Positions 11,593 through 24,444 are shown, counted from the stretch's first letter. The stretch: 64,000 nucleotides of DNA from Lepus europaeus (GCF_033115175.1 NC_084834.1:42142077-42206076); one strand, 5' to 3'. Notes: a model not told the origin generated them from the sequence alone. Made by a program: numbers and translations.

Positions 11593-12389
11593 TACCCTAT
11601 GGGCAATTAATCCTGAAAATGAAAGCAATGCACTTACATATTTCTTTTGTGATGTTTTTCAGAGTACTTAAAAGCAATTAATCATTTATAATATATTCAT
11701 TCTTAGGTAGACACTGAGTATTTTCTTATCCAAAGCCTTTCTTTCAACAATTAGATTGCAGATACTCACATTAAATATTTTAAATAATTGAAAACCCAAT
11801 ACAATAGCAACATTTCCATTGGAAATAAGCTCATCAGGAAAGTTACTCCATATAATTGAGAAATAATTCAGTGAGCATATTTGTTAGGATTCTGCTTACC
11901 TGTAGTAATTTTTAGTGTCTAATATTGGTTCAGTCAGAGCTTGTTCAGACAGTGGAAAGACAATGAATGATATGTAACATGGAATTTAGTATAAAGATCA
12001 GATTTTGCACAATCCTCAGCATGACTTACAAAGGTTTTTGGAAGTTGTGACCATTGTGGTAAAACTCTATTTGCCTTAATTTCTGCATTATCTACTCCTT
12101 GAATTGATGGTCTTTATCTATAGTAACTATCCATTAATTACAGGTTTTCAAAAAGTATTTCCTTGTTATCTGAACTTGAAGGATTCTCCAATTCATTATT
12201 GAGAATTTACATATCATAATAGCAAATTTTTCTTCTCTTTTGCATATTTGATTAACTCCTTCACTACTGAAACACTGAGCAAAATATATGCATACTATAT
12301 AGGTTTAATTTCTTATAAAATACTAGGTGAATAAACAAATCACAGAAGACAATTTAATTTTACCTGTTTCTGGCAAAGATAGATTCATT
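11593..12389. other. AT-rich single-copy DNA
   Basis: No gene or repeat recognised. Confidence 0.45.
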
Positions 12390-12663
12390 ATAAAAAGAGT
12401 ATTCCTCCAAAACAGACAGAAAGAGATCTCTTAGCAGTAGATTTACTTCCCAAATGCCTATATCAAGCAGTTTGGCCCAGGCTAAACCAGGAGTTGGGAA
12501 ATGAATTTAGGCCTGTCCTATGAGTGGCAGGAACCCAGCTACCCACTTGTTGCCTCTTTTTTTGTGCATTAACAGTAAGCTGAAATCAGGAGCACAGACC
12601 AGACTCTAACACAGGATGGGAGCATCCTAGGCAGTGTCTTAACCGCTATGCTAAATGTTTGCT
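12390..12663 (-). mobile_element. Old C-type SINE, antisense
   Basis: Diverged copy. The landmarks 'ccaaatgcc', 'aaaccaggag', 'gtggcaggaaccc', 'gcattaacagtaagctgaaa' and 'cttaaccgctatgc' appear in antisense order. Confidence 0.7.
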
Positions 12664-14136
12664 GACTGATTTAAGTCTTAACACAAGAATCTACGGGTAA
12701 CGATTTTTGTTTATAACACCACACTAAAACTGTGAAAATGCACATTATTTTAATACAAAATCTTTGGCTTCTGTTATTTCCGTAATATAGCCTATGTTGC
12801 AGTTATTACCAATGAGCCATTTGCTTGCTAAGATGAAAAATGAAGCCTATTTCCTAAATTGTGACATAAGGTAAGAGGAATGCAAAAACACAACATCAAG
12901 ATACTATAAAGCCAATGATTTCTCTGACCTAACTGCCATATCTGAAAACTGTGAATATAGATTGTGTTATTTAACTATATAACCAGTCAGCATTCAATCT
13001 TTTGCTACCATGTTCAAAAATATGCAGTTCAGTGTGCAGAGATACAGCTGTAGGCATAGTTTTATCTGTCTGTCACTTGAATTATGTTTACCTTAAAGCC
13101 CCAAAATCAAATAATACAGGATTCTTGTGTTGTTGGAAATTCTTCTTTGAAAATATTGCTTTTTGAGTTGAAGATATATATTTTAAATACTTTAAAAAGT
13201 CATACACACAAATATTCCTCTGAGTATTTCTTCAATGTATGCAACATCCAATATCTGTCGCTTGAAACCAGGGCAAAATTGCACTGACTCTTCTTGTTTG
13301 TCTTAAATTTTATGTAAGCAATTGGATGTTACAGAATATTTTACACACTAATGAGTCCACTCCTAATAGAAATCGAGAATTCTGTCAATCAAGGGGCGGG
13401 GTGCAAAGGAACACTTTCAAATTTGTTGGTTACCCTCCACTGAATTATGTAATAAGTGGCTGCAGAATGTGAGAGAAACTAGGAACAGCCTGAATGAAAG
13501 TCAGTGGTAGGTAGCAGAGTGATCCGTGACATTATCAGTGAATGGCAGTCAACATATTAGATAATGTCATGAATAAATAGGTGAAGTAGACTCCCTGCTA
13601 TTTATTTCCAAGTCATTCAAACAAACTATATGCAATTACAATGGGAAGTAATCTCACTGCCTTGTTTAAAAGCCAGATTTTGAGAAAAGCAAGCTATTTA
13701 ATTTTCTGAATCTTATAAATAAAAGTGGAGGAGTGTTTTAAATGAATATCAATTTATCCTTATGCTGGAAAATCTCTAATAGAAATGTGAAATGAATAGA
13801 AAATAACTTATTACTAAATTTAGTGATTTTGCAAAATAAAGGGAAAATGATGGAATTACCTTTAAACGAGAATTGATATCAGTAAATACTTAAATCATAA
13901 ATGTATGGTGTAAAATCAATTTATTTTTATTGTTGAGCTAAATATCCATTAATCAGAAATAAGATTATGAAGGCTTCCCAAAAGTCTTATTATAAATGAA
14001 AAAGTACTAATAAATGGTATCTGAGAAAATGAATAAAAATGGATTATTCTTTTTATTGCCTTTTATTTTAACCTAGAATAGGAATTCTTTGGAGTACTGT
14101 CACTTAAAAGTAGCAGAGTAGAATCTCAGCAGAGGC
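12664..14136. other. AT-rich single-copy DNA, 1.5 kb
   Basis: No gene recognised. Holds a perfect 10-bp inverted repeat, TGACATTATC at 13527-13536 with its complement at 13560-13569 (23-nt loop). A lone GC-box-like GGGGCGGGG lies near 13394-13402 without other promoter signs. Confidence 0.45.
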
Positions 14137-14146
14137 CTGACTACAA

Positions 14147-14486
14147 TTTTTTTTTTTTTTTTTTTGACAGGCAGAGTGGATAGTGAGAGAGAGAGAGAGA
14201 CAGAGAGAAAGGTCTGCCTTTTTGCCTTTGGTTCACCATCCAATGGCCGCTGCAGCCGGAGCTACTCGCTGATCCGAAGCCAGGAGCCAGGTGCTTCTCC
14301 TGGTCTCCCATGTGGGTGCAGGGCCCAAAGACTTGGGCCATCCTCCACTGCCTTCCCGGGCCATAGCAGAGAGCTGGCCTGGAAGAGGGGCAACTGGGAT
14401 AGAATCCGGCGCCCTGACCGGGACTAGAACCCGGTGTGCCGGCGCTGCAAGGTGGAGGATTAGCCTGTTAAGCCACGGTGCCGGCC
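14147..14486 (-). mobile_element. Young C-type SINE, antisense, with target duplication
   Basis: Full-length young copy: poly-T at left, purine tract, body, and B and A boxes at right. Perfect 10-bp duplication CTGACTACAA at 14137-14146 and 14487-14496. Confidence 0.96.
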
Positions 14487-14496
14487 CTGACTACAA

Positions 14497-15564
14497 ATTG
14501 GAGGGAGTGAGAAGCAGAAGCTGGCTAGGAAAGAGCCACATTTAAAGCAGTAAGAAGTTGGCAACATTCATATATTACAGGAGAAATCTGTAGCACAATT
14601 ATGAGAGCAATTTTAGTGTTGTGCCATTCAGCACCATTCAAAGAAATTCTAGTCCATTGTTATTCTACGATCTGCCCTTGTCTGCGGGAGATTCCAAAAT
14701 GTTCTCTGGATGCCTGAACCTGGACCTCATGTACACATGTATAGGTAAAGGATAAAATTTTAATAGAAAGTAAACACAATAAGAGTTTGATAGAAACAGC
14801 AATTTAAAAAGTAGAACAATTATAGCAACATATTGCAATAAATGTTATTTAAACCTTATAGATTTTGTATTGTGGACTTTTCTACTTGACATGTTTGGGC
14901 AATGGATGGCAGCTAGTATCAGAAACCCCATAAAGTGAAATGATGAATAAATGGGGACATATTACATCAGTTAATTGTTTTCATCTCTTTTATTATTTTT
15001 ATTTTAGTCAGCCTCCACTGAGCAGCAGTTTGATTAATGGAAAATGATGCTGCCAATGAGAATATAGGAGGAGGAGATGGAACCTCATCACTAACTCCTG
15101 TCATGAAACCTGGATGAGTGTAGATTGGGTTCTTCAATCAGTTAGTCCACTCTATAAAGGACCATCCAATTAATTGTTTCCAATTTCAAGTACTGAGATA
15201 TATGGAAGTCAGTAAAAAAATTAAAATACAGTTCTGGTATGAAGTTCCCATAATTGTCCAAAGGGGACATGAATACAAACATTGAAAACATAGTAGATTT
15301 AATTATATATAATTGAATTTTAAGATGAGCTACAATAATTAACAGTTAATTAAATCATGAAAATCAATAGGGTCTCAATTTTAATAATTGTCAGCCTTTG
15401 CTCATGAAATCGATCTACATAATCATTTTTTGCTCACTCAAAATATTTTGAATAAGTCTCTCTGCAACAAAATGAGACATTTGCTTGGAATATATAATTG
15501 AATAAAACATTAACCTTACCCATAGTATATAATACCGAAAGCAGACATTTTCAAAAGCTGCAAT
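14497..15564. other. AT-rich single-copy DNA, 1.1 kb
   Basis: No gene, RNA or repeat recognised. Confidence 0.45.
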
Positions 15565-15869
15565 ACTGGCTCCAGTGCTGTGTCTTAGCAGGTAAAGCCG
15601 CTGCCTGGGATGCTAACATTCCATATGGGTTGCCAGTTCATGTCCCAGCTGTTCCAGTTCTGGTCCAGCTCTCAGTTGTTGGCCTGGGAAGTCAGCAGAG
15701 GATGGCCCAAGTACCTGGGGCCTTGTACCCATGTAGTACACTCTGAAGAAGCTCCTGGCTTCAGTCTAGCCCACTGCTGGCCATTGTGGCCATCTGGGTA
15801 GTGAACCAGCAGATGAAAGAACTCTTTCTCCCTCAACTCTGATTTTCAAAACAAATCCTTAAAATTTGC
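15565..15869 (+). mobile_element. Old C-type SINE
   Basis: Head 'ctccagtgctgtgtcttagc', 'ccatatgggttgccagttca', body and degenerate tail visible. Confidence 0.8.
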
Positions 15870-18800
15870 AAGGCTGTGTAGCAATATTTGTAACAAAATA
15901 ATAGATCTACAAACTAGATAAGCTTTGAGTCAGTTCTGAGGCAGACATGGTCAGCAGAGTAATTTTAATAGGAGATTTTTAAGGGATATTTGCAGAACAC
16001 ATTTCGAAGCAGTGTGGCAAGGGCTACTGGAAACAAGAATCTGAATTTGGGATTGCTTAATATCCTTCTTTCATCAATAGTGAATAGTGATTAGTAAGTA
16101 TTGCATACTTTCATTCTCACTATGAATCAGAATGACAAAAAACTTACTTTTATAAGAGTAGAAGTCAAACTTAAACAAGTACATCCAGAGAAGATGTAAA
16201 AGATCTTTTGAATAGTGTTTGACAATAAAATCAAATTCAGTTAAGTTAAAAATAATCATACTGATTCTTAAGATGTATAGAAACATCAGTCTACTGATAA
16301 AAAATAGATAATCATAAACTACCAACCCTGGAATTATATTCAAACTATTGCAACTGAATAATTTTGTCCAAACTCTGTGGCAGTTAGCACGTGTTTACTT
16401 TTGTTAGACACTGCTAGAAAAGAGAAGTCCCTGATATTGAAGGTCTGAAAGATTTAGTGAAATAGTGACAGAAATGAAATAGGATATAAGTTAATAAAAT
16501 ATTTTATAAGTGTCATCAAGGATGACAAGACCATAGCTATTATAAAGTATCCACTTGAATGACATAACTTTAGGAAATGAAAATAATTGACCAGGGAAAT
16601 CAGCAAGGAGTGATATTTGCTGTAGGGCTTGTGCAGTAGAGGCATAGGAGAAAGGGAGGTAAGATAATAAAGCCCAATGATGACCAGGTACTCAGGTGAA
16701 GGCCTTCAGGTGGATAGAATCTTACTGCTGTTTGAATGTCCTATAGGTCAGTACTTCAGGAATATTCTTTGGAATCCAACAGCTCAGTCAGAAGCACTAT
16801 TTCCTTGACAAAGCTTAAGAGTTCATTCATGTCCCAAATTGTTCAGTATTGAAATTGTTCAGTATTTTATACCCTACCAAGATACCTAAAATTTTCTCCT
16901 GGATTCAAATATTGGGATAAAAAATGAATTTAAAATATTGTTCTTTTAAATTTTATCACCTTACAGTAAAATAAGTCCAATAAACTACATTTTTATTTAT
17001 TTTGAATGACTAATTTATTAATTAATTTCTACAATATAAATATCACATAGTTTGCATCTAACTACAAATTTTACGTATTTTTACCATCAAGTAAATATAG
17101 AAGCTAGTTTTCCTTCTTCTGAGTTTAATATTAAGATTGCAGTTAGAAAATTAGGATATAAAAGTTTATGTTAATTTTACATATACAATGACATTGCTTA
17201 TGATTTTTTCTTACATGTATCATTTTCATTAATAAACTTTGGAATTGATAGAATGCAATAAAACTAACTTCAAAAGCCATTCATATATACAAATTTTATA
17301 CTAATATCTTAAAACTTCTTTTAAAATAGATGGATTTCTGGGTGTTCTTTGCTTTCCAAGTTTCACTTGTGCACTTGAATTTCAGCAAGTGTACATTTCT
17401 GAAACAAGGATGCAACAAATTTAATCTTGACATGCCCAAACTGTTGTTCTTTTTTTTCCAGCCATTGACACATTAAGGTTAGTTTCTCTGAGAAACAATA
17501 TTTATACAAGCTTAGCTTAGAAATTCCAATTTTTTTAATATAATATTATTCAATACTTTTAACTTGAAGAAAAGTACACTAAGCTACCTCAAATAAAAGC
17601 AGGATATGAGATTAATATATCTGAAGGTCATTTAGCCCTTGAAGTACAGTTAAAATTATACAGTCTTTGCTTTGTAAGAAATTTTCTGTGAATGTTACAT
17701 ATTCAAGCTGATTAAAGCCAATTTTGATTATTTTTCACTTGTTACTTCAGGATAAATTTCTCATTTATAAATTAAATGTTGATAAGTTGGTTCATATTTT
17801 GTTCTTATAGTTCAGCCTCATATCATCTGGTAATATTTAAGGAAAGGAAATTACTATATCATATAAATTACGTTTGAGCATGATTATGTCCTAGATATTA
17901 AAAGCAAATAGCTTTTCTTTTCAGTTCTGAGAATTTAAAAGTCAAATGCAGAGTAAATTTTAGGAAAGTACAAAGGATCACTCATAATTGAGGATAAATA
18001 CGCATGGAGAGGACTCTGCAAAATCTTATATAATGGTAAAATTATTTCACCAACCAAAGTCACTTAATTGTTCTTGGTTATTATTGTATATAAAATGAGG
18101 TTTTGTCATTATGATGACTAATTTTTCTTCTAGCACTCTGAAAATTTCTAGAATAATGAAAGTATGGCACATAATTATCCTGGACATAAACCTTGCTTGT
18201 ATTTTCAAATGGGACATTAAATACCCCAAAATATTTCCTACACAACCTATGATAGCAAAAGGTATGCTTTCTCAATCTCTAATAGTTTTTACCAAATCAT
18301 CAACTTCTATGAAATAAAAGAATGCCAAATTTGAACATCAGTGACACTATTTCATATTTCTAATTTCTTTTGGACATTACTAGACTTCATAGTACATAAA
18401 GAAAACCATGCCTCAAATAATCAAATATATTCTCAAGAAAATTGGAAGCAAACATTTATGAATTCACTTGTCAGTTTTCCCCTTGGTGGTTAGAGTATGA
18501 CCACTAATAGTCTGTCAGTATGTTTATCATTTGATGCTTATTTGTGAAGTTAGTGAATTTAGATAACAATTGTAATTATATGCTTATAAATTTGAGGTGT
18601 GTATGTATGTACATATCTCTCTGTGTGTTTCTGAATGTACTCAAGGCTTTTGATAAGCTCTCCCCAAACAAAAGCCTCAATAACCTTTCTAGGGAACATA
18701 AAATGTAAATTACTCCTTCAACTAATCATACTTTCATATTCAAAGCATGCTGCTCTATCTAAATCAGTAGTTATTTACAGAATAAGATCAAACATGGTGG

Positions 18801-20756
18801 CTAACAAGTGTCTTTTGGTTCTGAAAGTACACAATGATTTTCTTATTCTAACAAATTAAGAGGAAAATATTTGGTATCTAGTGTTCTCTGAATTCACAAC
18901 TTTCCTTTGAAATTAAATGTAAAGAATATGGACAGATACATTAAGAGAATTATTATGTATTCAGATTTCATCTAAGACAAGCATACATATTTCAAAAGGA
19001 CTTTGTCTTATGTTTTTACAAATGATTTTGTACATCAAAAGTAACCAGTAAATTAAGTGAAAATCTTTGAATTATTAGAGTATTAAGAATGAATATCTAA
19101 AATTTGTAAAAGTAGTATTTAAAAACCAACCAGAATATAAACAGGCAAGAAAATTTGAATATTTATACAGAAAAATTCTTGTTTATTTTAAAAACATATC
19201 TTGTAGATAAATTAGCTTACCTCAATTCTCTGATTTTGTTAATATCTAAAAGTCACAAAATTCGGTTCAGATATTATCACCATATAATAATAAAATAATT
19301 TTGAAAAACATATATTTACAACTTCCAAAGACATTCTTTAACTCTTAGCTATGCTAGAAAAAAAGACTTTTCCATGATTACAAATGATATATAGAAAATA
19401 GAGCAAGAGCTATTAAAATATGGATTTTTACAGTGAATATATAAATATATTCAATATAATTTATATTACTCTAGATTTTTTTAAATATTAAAAAACAAGA
19501 ATGGAGTCGACTCACAAAATTGAAATGACTCTGTATTCAATTTCTTTAAAAGGTGCTTGAAAAGTTGATTCTGAATATGACATGAATGTACAGGATTTCT
19601 AAATTGGAGGAAGAAGATGCCTGATATGCGTAAGTTAAATATTGTGTCTTATCAGCACTCATCTACAAACTTAAATGCAATTAATGATAACAAAATAAAT
19701 AGCAGGTATTGAGAAAGATTTTTGGTCCAACATTCACACTGCACAGAAAATTTTCATGTTTTCCCTAGGGTTTCATTCTTTACCTTTAAAAGATGAATTA
19801 TTTGGATATGAATGAATTTCTCAAGAGTAAAAATTAAGAAATTCCTTTCAAATTTCTTAGAGACTGATGCCAATATATCAACCAAAATTGGATATACCCA
19901 TAAAATAGAAATTAAATTTATACATTACAATATATTCAACAAATGTAATAATGACAAGAAAAATAAATATTTTGAAGGTGTATGAATTTAGAATTTTTTG
20001 AGAAACATAATCAAAGCAAATTTAATGATTTTTTGTAAAGAAATGCCAAATGTCAAATAAATGATAACTATTGTGAAACAAGAGTTAATCATAGGCTCAT
20101 CATTGCTTGATTTCCAGGTACTTTAATAAAGAATTATTTAATGACATCAACTCAATAACACAGCAAGGCTCTCCAACAGAATGCCTCCCCATCAAAATAT
20201 AATGTTATTTCAAAAATTAATAGAAAAATAATGAAAATAGAAAGGGAAAATGGAAAAATATTGCAATGTTCTTAACTGTATATATGCAATACATGAAATC
20301 AGTTCTATTCCTGTAAATAAATAAATTTATAAAATAAAAAATATAATATGAAAAGATGCACTATACAGAAAATGATAAATACAAAAATATCATGTATGTT
20401 TAATGAAAACAGCAAAAGCACAACAATCTGTGGAAAGGATTCAGCTTTCATTGAAAATTCAAACTTTAAATGACAACATGCTTAATTTTAGAATAATTTA
20501 AAATTTCCCTATTGTTGAAGTTTGACATATGTATTAACAATGGAAGTTCATGAAATAAGATAAAGGCAAAATAGTGTTATTGATTTTAATTTGGGCTTAT
20601 CTTTTCATATTTCCTTTTTTGTATATAATCTTAGATTTAGTCAATTTCCTTTCCTTATATATATTCTAAATTTATTTATGTTCTATTATATAAAACTGTG
20701 TTTTATTAGGGAAACTATTTATGCTGGAAGATTTCCTAATAAACATTGAACTCAAC
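15870..20756. other. Repeat-poor AT-rich DNA, 4.9 kb
   Basis: The longest stretch without a SINE or L1 that I recognise. All open frames are short and AT-biased. A perfect 15-bp word occurs twice in tandem with a 16-bp period (16835-16866). I see no splice-bounded exon, promoter or structured RNA I could defend. Confidence 0.5.
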
Positions 20757-20962
20757 ATGGGGTGGGCGACTGGCACCACAGTTGAAGTCACCATATCAGA
20801 GCCTCTGCCTCCCATGTGGGAGATCCAGATGGAGATCTGTACTGCTGACATCAGCCTAACCCGGCCTGGTTGTGGGCACATGGGGAGTGAATCAGCAGAT
20901 GAAAGGTTTCTCTGTCTCACAGTCTTTCAAGGAAAATGAAAAGTGAAAAAAAAAAATTTAAA
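20757..20962 (+). mobile_element. Old partial C-type SINE
   Basis: A shortened, diverged copy: 'gcctcccatgtgggagatcc', 'cacatggggagtgaatcagcaga', a short CT tract and an A-rich end. Confidence 0.65.
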
Positions 20963-21470
20963 AAGACTGTACAATGTAGGTATACAAGTAACACATAAGA
21001 ATATGACTTGAAATTCTTTATTATTAGCCCAGTTAGGGATTAAATCCAACATTGTAGTTTGAATAAATTCACCTGAACCAGATTGTGCTACAAATTTAAG
21101 AATTTTGAAATCACAGCTAAATTTTCGCTTTATCCTTAGAATCTCCAAACTCTTAGGTAAACAATATCTTAGACTATATTTTATTAGAACAGAAACAAGG
21201 CAGATGATACTATAGTTAACTTCACACTAGTGGAAAAGAATGTTGTTATTGTAAAAATGAAAATATCAGAATCAATGACGTTGTCAATACATGCAAGCAC
21301 CTTTTATCAGAAATGCATTTGGGAATTCAGCATAGGTGACAGCTCTAAAAGCATTATTAATTAAAGATGCCCGCATTAAGTATGTAATTTTTGTTTTATT
21401 AGTCAAATCTAATGCATTTTCATCAAATATTTACATATTTATAGAATATCCCATCAGTATTGGCCTAAAC
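20963..21470. other. AT-rich single-copy DNA
   Basis: No gene or repeat recognised. Confidence 0.45.
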
Positions 21471-21481
21471 ATACAGTTTGG

Positions 21482-21828
21482 GCTGGCACCGTGGCTCAAC
21501 AGGCTAATCCTCTGCCTTGTGGTGACGGCACAACCGGTTCTAGTCCCGGTCGGGGTGCCAGATTCTGTCCCGGTTGCCCCTCTTCCAGACCAGCTCTCTG
21601 CTGTGGCCCGGGAGTGCAGTGGAGGATGGCCCAAGTGCTTGGGCCCTGCACCTGCATGGGAAACCAGGAGAAGCATCTGGCTCCTGCCTTGGGATCAGTG
21701 TGGTGCGCTGGCCACAGCGCGACAGCCGCGGCGGCCATTGGAGGGTGAACCAACGGCAAAAGGAAGACCTTTCTCTGTTTCTCTCTCTACTGTCCACTCT
21801 GCCTGTCAAAAAAAAAAAAAAGAAAAAT
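21482..21828 (+). mobile_element. Young C-type SINE with target duplication
   Basis: Full-length copy with A and B boxes and an A-rich tail. Flanked by ATACAGTTTGG (21471-21481) and ATAAAGTTTGG (21829-21839), one mismatch. Confidence 0.93.
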
Positions 21829-22082
21829 ATAAAGTTTGGAGGCCTGTGAAACAGAAATACTACATTAACTGAGATAGATGGTGCTGAGAAATATTTGACT
21901 GGTCATGGGCTGTAGTCGAACTTTAAACTTTTCTTTGTAAAACTAAGTGTTATTATTTAGGAGTTTCACAAGTTTAAATTTCCATTAATCAATTGAAGTA
22001 TTTGTTATAACACATATTACTGTGGAAATCTCTATTTGCTACCTTAATGTCTTATTTTTTGAACTTCCAAGCTATCATTCTT

Positions 22083-22492
22083 TTTTTTTTTTTTGGTAAG
22101 ATTTATTTATTTATTTGAAAGAGGCAGGGCCACAGAGAAAGAGTTCTTCCATATGCTGGTTCACTCTCCAAATGGCCACAATGGTGGGAGCTGAGACTAT
22201 AAAAGCCAGGAGCCAGAAGCTTCTTTCAGATCTCCCAGGCAAGTGCAGAGGCCCAAGGACTTGGGTCATCTTCTACTCCTTTCCCAGGTTGTATCAGAGA
22301 GCTACTTACACTTAGGGCTGGTGCCATGGCACAGTAGGTTAATCCATATGGGCACTGGTTTTAGTCCCGTCTGCTCCACTTTCCCAGGTTGTAGCAGAGA
22401 GCTGGATCAGGTGGAGCCACCAGGACTCAAACCAGTGCACATATCAGATGCCAGCACTATAAGCAATGGTTTTACCACCACAGTGCCAGCCC
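22083..22492 (-). mobile_element. C-type SINE, antisense, internally interrupted
   Basis: Antisense SINE flanked by AAGCTATCATTCTT (22069-22082) and AAGCTATTATTCTT (22493-22506). Its body is broken at about 22304-22380 by a plus-strand SINE-head fragment. A 23-bp body segment appears on both sides of that fragment (22281-22303 and 22381-22403, one mismatch). Confidence 0.88.
22304..22380 (+). mobile_element. Copied SINE-head fragment inside SINE
   Basis: About 77 bp holding the tRNA-like head of a plus-strand SINE, with no body and no tail. It also carries roughly 14 bp of non-SINE sequence upstream of the head. That flank and the first part of the head match 24093-24126 exactly over 34 bp (22302-22335). 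Relative to that locus about 23 bp is missing in the middle of the head. Confidence 0.75.
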
Positions 22493-22730
22493 AAGCTATT
22501 ATTCTTATCGTAAAAGAAACATTAGTTCTACTTAATTATTTTTATTCTCCCACTTTGTACCTTTTGATTAGGAACAAAAATCTAAAGAAAACAAACAAAC
22601 AACAAATTAAAACATAAGGAAGAGGGTAGATGGGAAGTCTTGTGATTTAGGAGACTTAACAAAATAAGTAAATATAATAAGTATGTTTATGTTACAATGA
22701 ATTTTTGTATTTAAAGTTTACCTAGTTATA

Positions 22731-22761
22731 TCTTTTTTTTTTTTTTTTTTGGACAGGCAGT

Positions 22762-22811
<50 letters not shown>

Positions 22812-23048
22812 CAGTGAGAAAGGTCTTCCTTTTTCCGTTGGTTCACCCCCCAAGTGGCCACTAAGGACGGCTTGCTGCACTGATCCGAAGACAGGAGCCA
22901 AGTGCTTCCTCCTTGTCTCCCATGCAGGTGCAGGGCCCAAGCACTTGGGCCATCCTCCACTGCACTCCCGGGCCACAGCAGAGAGCTGGCCTGGAAGAGG
23001 AGCAACCAGGACAGAACCTGGCACCCCAACCGAGACTAGAACCCAGGG
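22731..23048 (-). mobile_element. Young C-type SINE, antisense, truncated head
   Basis: Poly-T, a (GA)n tract of about 35 bp, body and B box are present. The copy ends at the B-box region where it meets the L1 3' UTR, so the A box is missing. Confidence 0.88.
22774..22808. repeat. (GA)n microsatellite in SINE
   Basis: Nearly pure GA run expanded from the SINE pyrimidine tract (antisense). Confidence 0.9.
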
Positions 23049-24034
23049 TGTCTGCTAATACTGATAGAATCAAAAAGGGAGAGAATGATCCAACATGGGA
23101 AGTGGGATACACAACAGACTCATAGAAGGGCAGATGTCCTAAATAGCACACTGGCCTCAGAATCAGCCCTTAAGGCATTCGGATTGGCTCAAGAGCCCAT
23201 GAGAGTATTTTATGCATGGAAAGCCAAGACACTCTGACAAAAAAAAAAAAAAAAAAAAAACCCTAAATGAAAGATCTCTGTGAGTGAGATCCCACTGGAA
23301 AGAATGGGGCCATCAAAGAAGGAGGTACCTTTCTCTGAAGGGAGGAGAGAACTTCCACTTTGACTATGACCCTGTTGGAATAAGATCGAAGTCGACGAAC
23401 ACTAAAGGCTTCCATAGCTTTGGCAACTCATGACTAGAGCCTAGGGAGATTACTGATGCCATAAACAAGAGTGTCAAATTGTTAAATCAACAACAGGAGT
23501 CACTGTGTATTTACTCCTCATGTGGGATTTGTCCTTAATGTGTTGTCCAACATGAAGTAATGCTATAACTAGTACTGAAAAAGTATTTTTACACTTTGTG
23601 TTTCTGTGTGGGTGCAAACCTATGAAATCTTTACTTAATATATACTAAATCGATCCTCCATATATAAAGATAATTGAAAATGAAAAAAAATAACTTGGTT
23701 TTAAATTGGAAATTGCATAGAAAATTCATGTAGAATCTCTGTCCTTAATGTGCTGTACATTGTGATTTAATGCTATAACTAGTACTCCAACAGTATTTTT
23801 CACTTCGTGTTGCTATGTCGGTGCAAACTGTTGAAATCTTTACTTAATATATACTAAAATTATCTTCTGAATATAAAGAGAATTGAAAATGAATCTTGAT
23901 GTGAATGGAAGGGGAGAGGGAGCAGGAAAGGGGAGGCTTGCCGGTGGGAGGGAAGTTATGAGGGGGGGAAGACATTGTAATCCATAAGCTGTACTTTGGA
24001 AATTTATATTCATTAAATAAAAGTTTACAAAAAA
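23049..24034 (+). mobile_element. L1 3' UTR with internal duplication
   Basis: 5'-truncated rabbit-type L1 consisting only of 3' UTR. It matches the antisense 3' UTRs at 29.76-30.36 kb and 43.5-44.3 kb. It includes an A-run (23240-23260), a G-rich purine tract (23907-23970) and an AATAAAAG end. A segment starting 'tccttaatg' occurs twice (23532-23683 and 23742-23896, period 210 bp), separated by about 58 bp that does not look like L1. The other two copies have it once. Confidence 0.88.
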
Positions 24035-24104
24035 GAAATTAATGTAAATTATTTAACAATTGAAAAATAACATTAAAATTTAAATTTAAAAACTACTTAC
24101 ACTT

Positions 24105-24411
24105 AGGGCTGGTGCCATGGCACAGTGGGTTAATCCTCTGCCTGCAGCGCCAGCATCCCATACGGGCACTAGTTTTAGTCCCGGCTGCTCCACGTCCAAT
24201 CCAGCTTTCTGCTATGGCCTGGGAAAGCAGTAGAATATGGCCCAAGTGCTTGGGCCCCTGTAACCATGTGGGAGAGCAGGAGGAAGCACTTGGCTCCTGG
24301 CCGTTGCGGCTATCTGGGGAGTAAACCAACAAAAGGAAGATCTTTCTCTCTGTCTCTTCTTCTCACTGTCTGTAACTCTACCTCTCAAATAAATAAGTGC
24401 AATCTTAAAAA
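24105..24411 (+). mobile_element. C-type SINE
   Basis: Older-type SINE with an intact head, slightly shortened body and AAATAAATAAG tail. Its head plus 5' flank is the likely source of the fragment at 22304-22380, or shares a source with it. Confidence 0.9.
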
Positions 24412-24444
24412 CAGAAACTTTTTTCAAGTAAATATCGAATATCT

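Noticed and set aside
13390-13405. GC-box-like GGGGCGGGG as a promoter
   Set aside because: Isolated; no CpG island, initiator or downstream gene.
24105-24200. SINE heads as functional tRNA genes
   Set aside because: A- and B-box motifs are present, but the heads do not fold into a full cloverleaf and are fused to SINE bodies.
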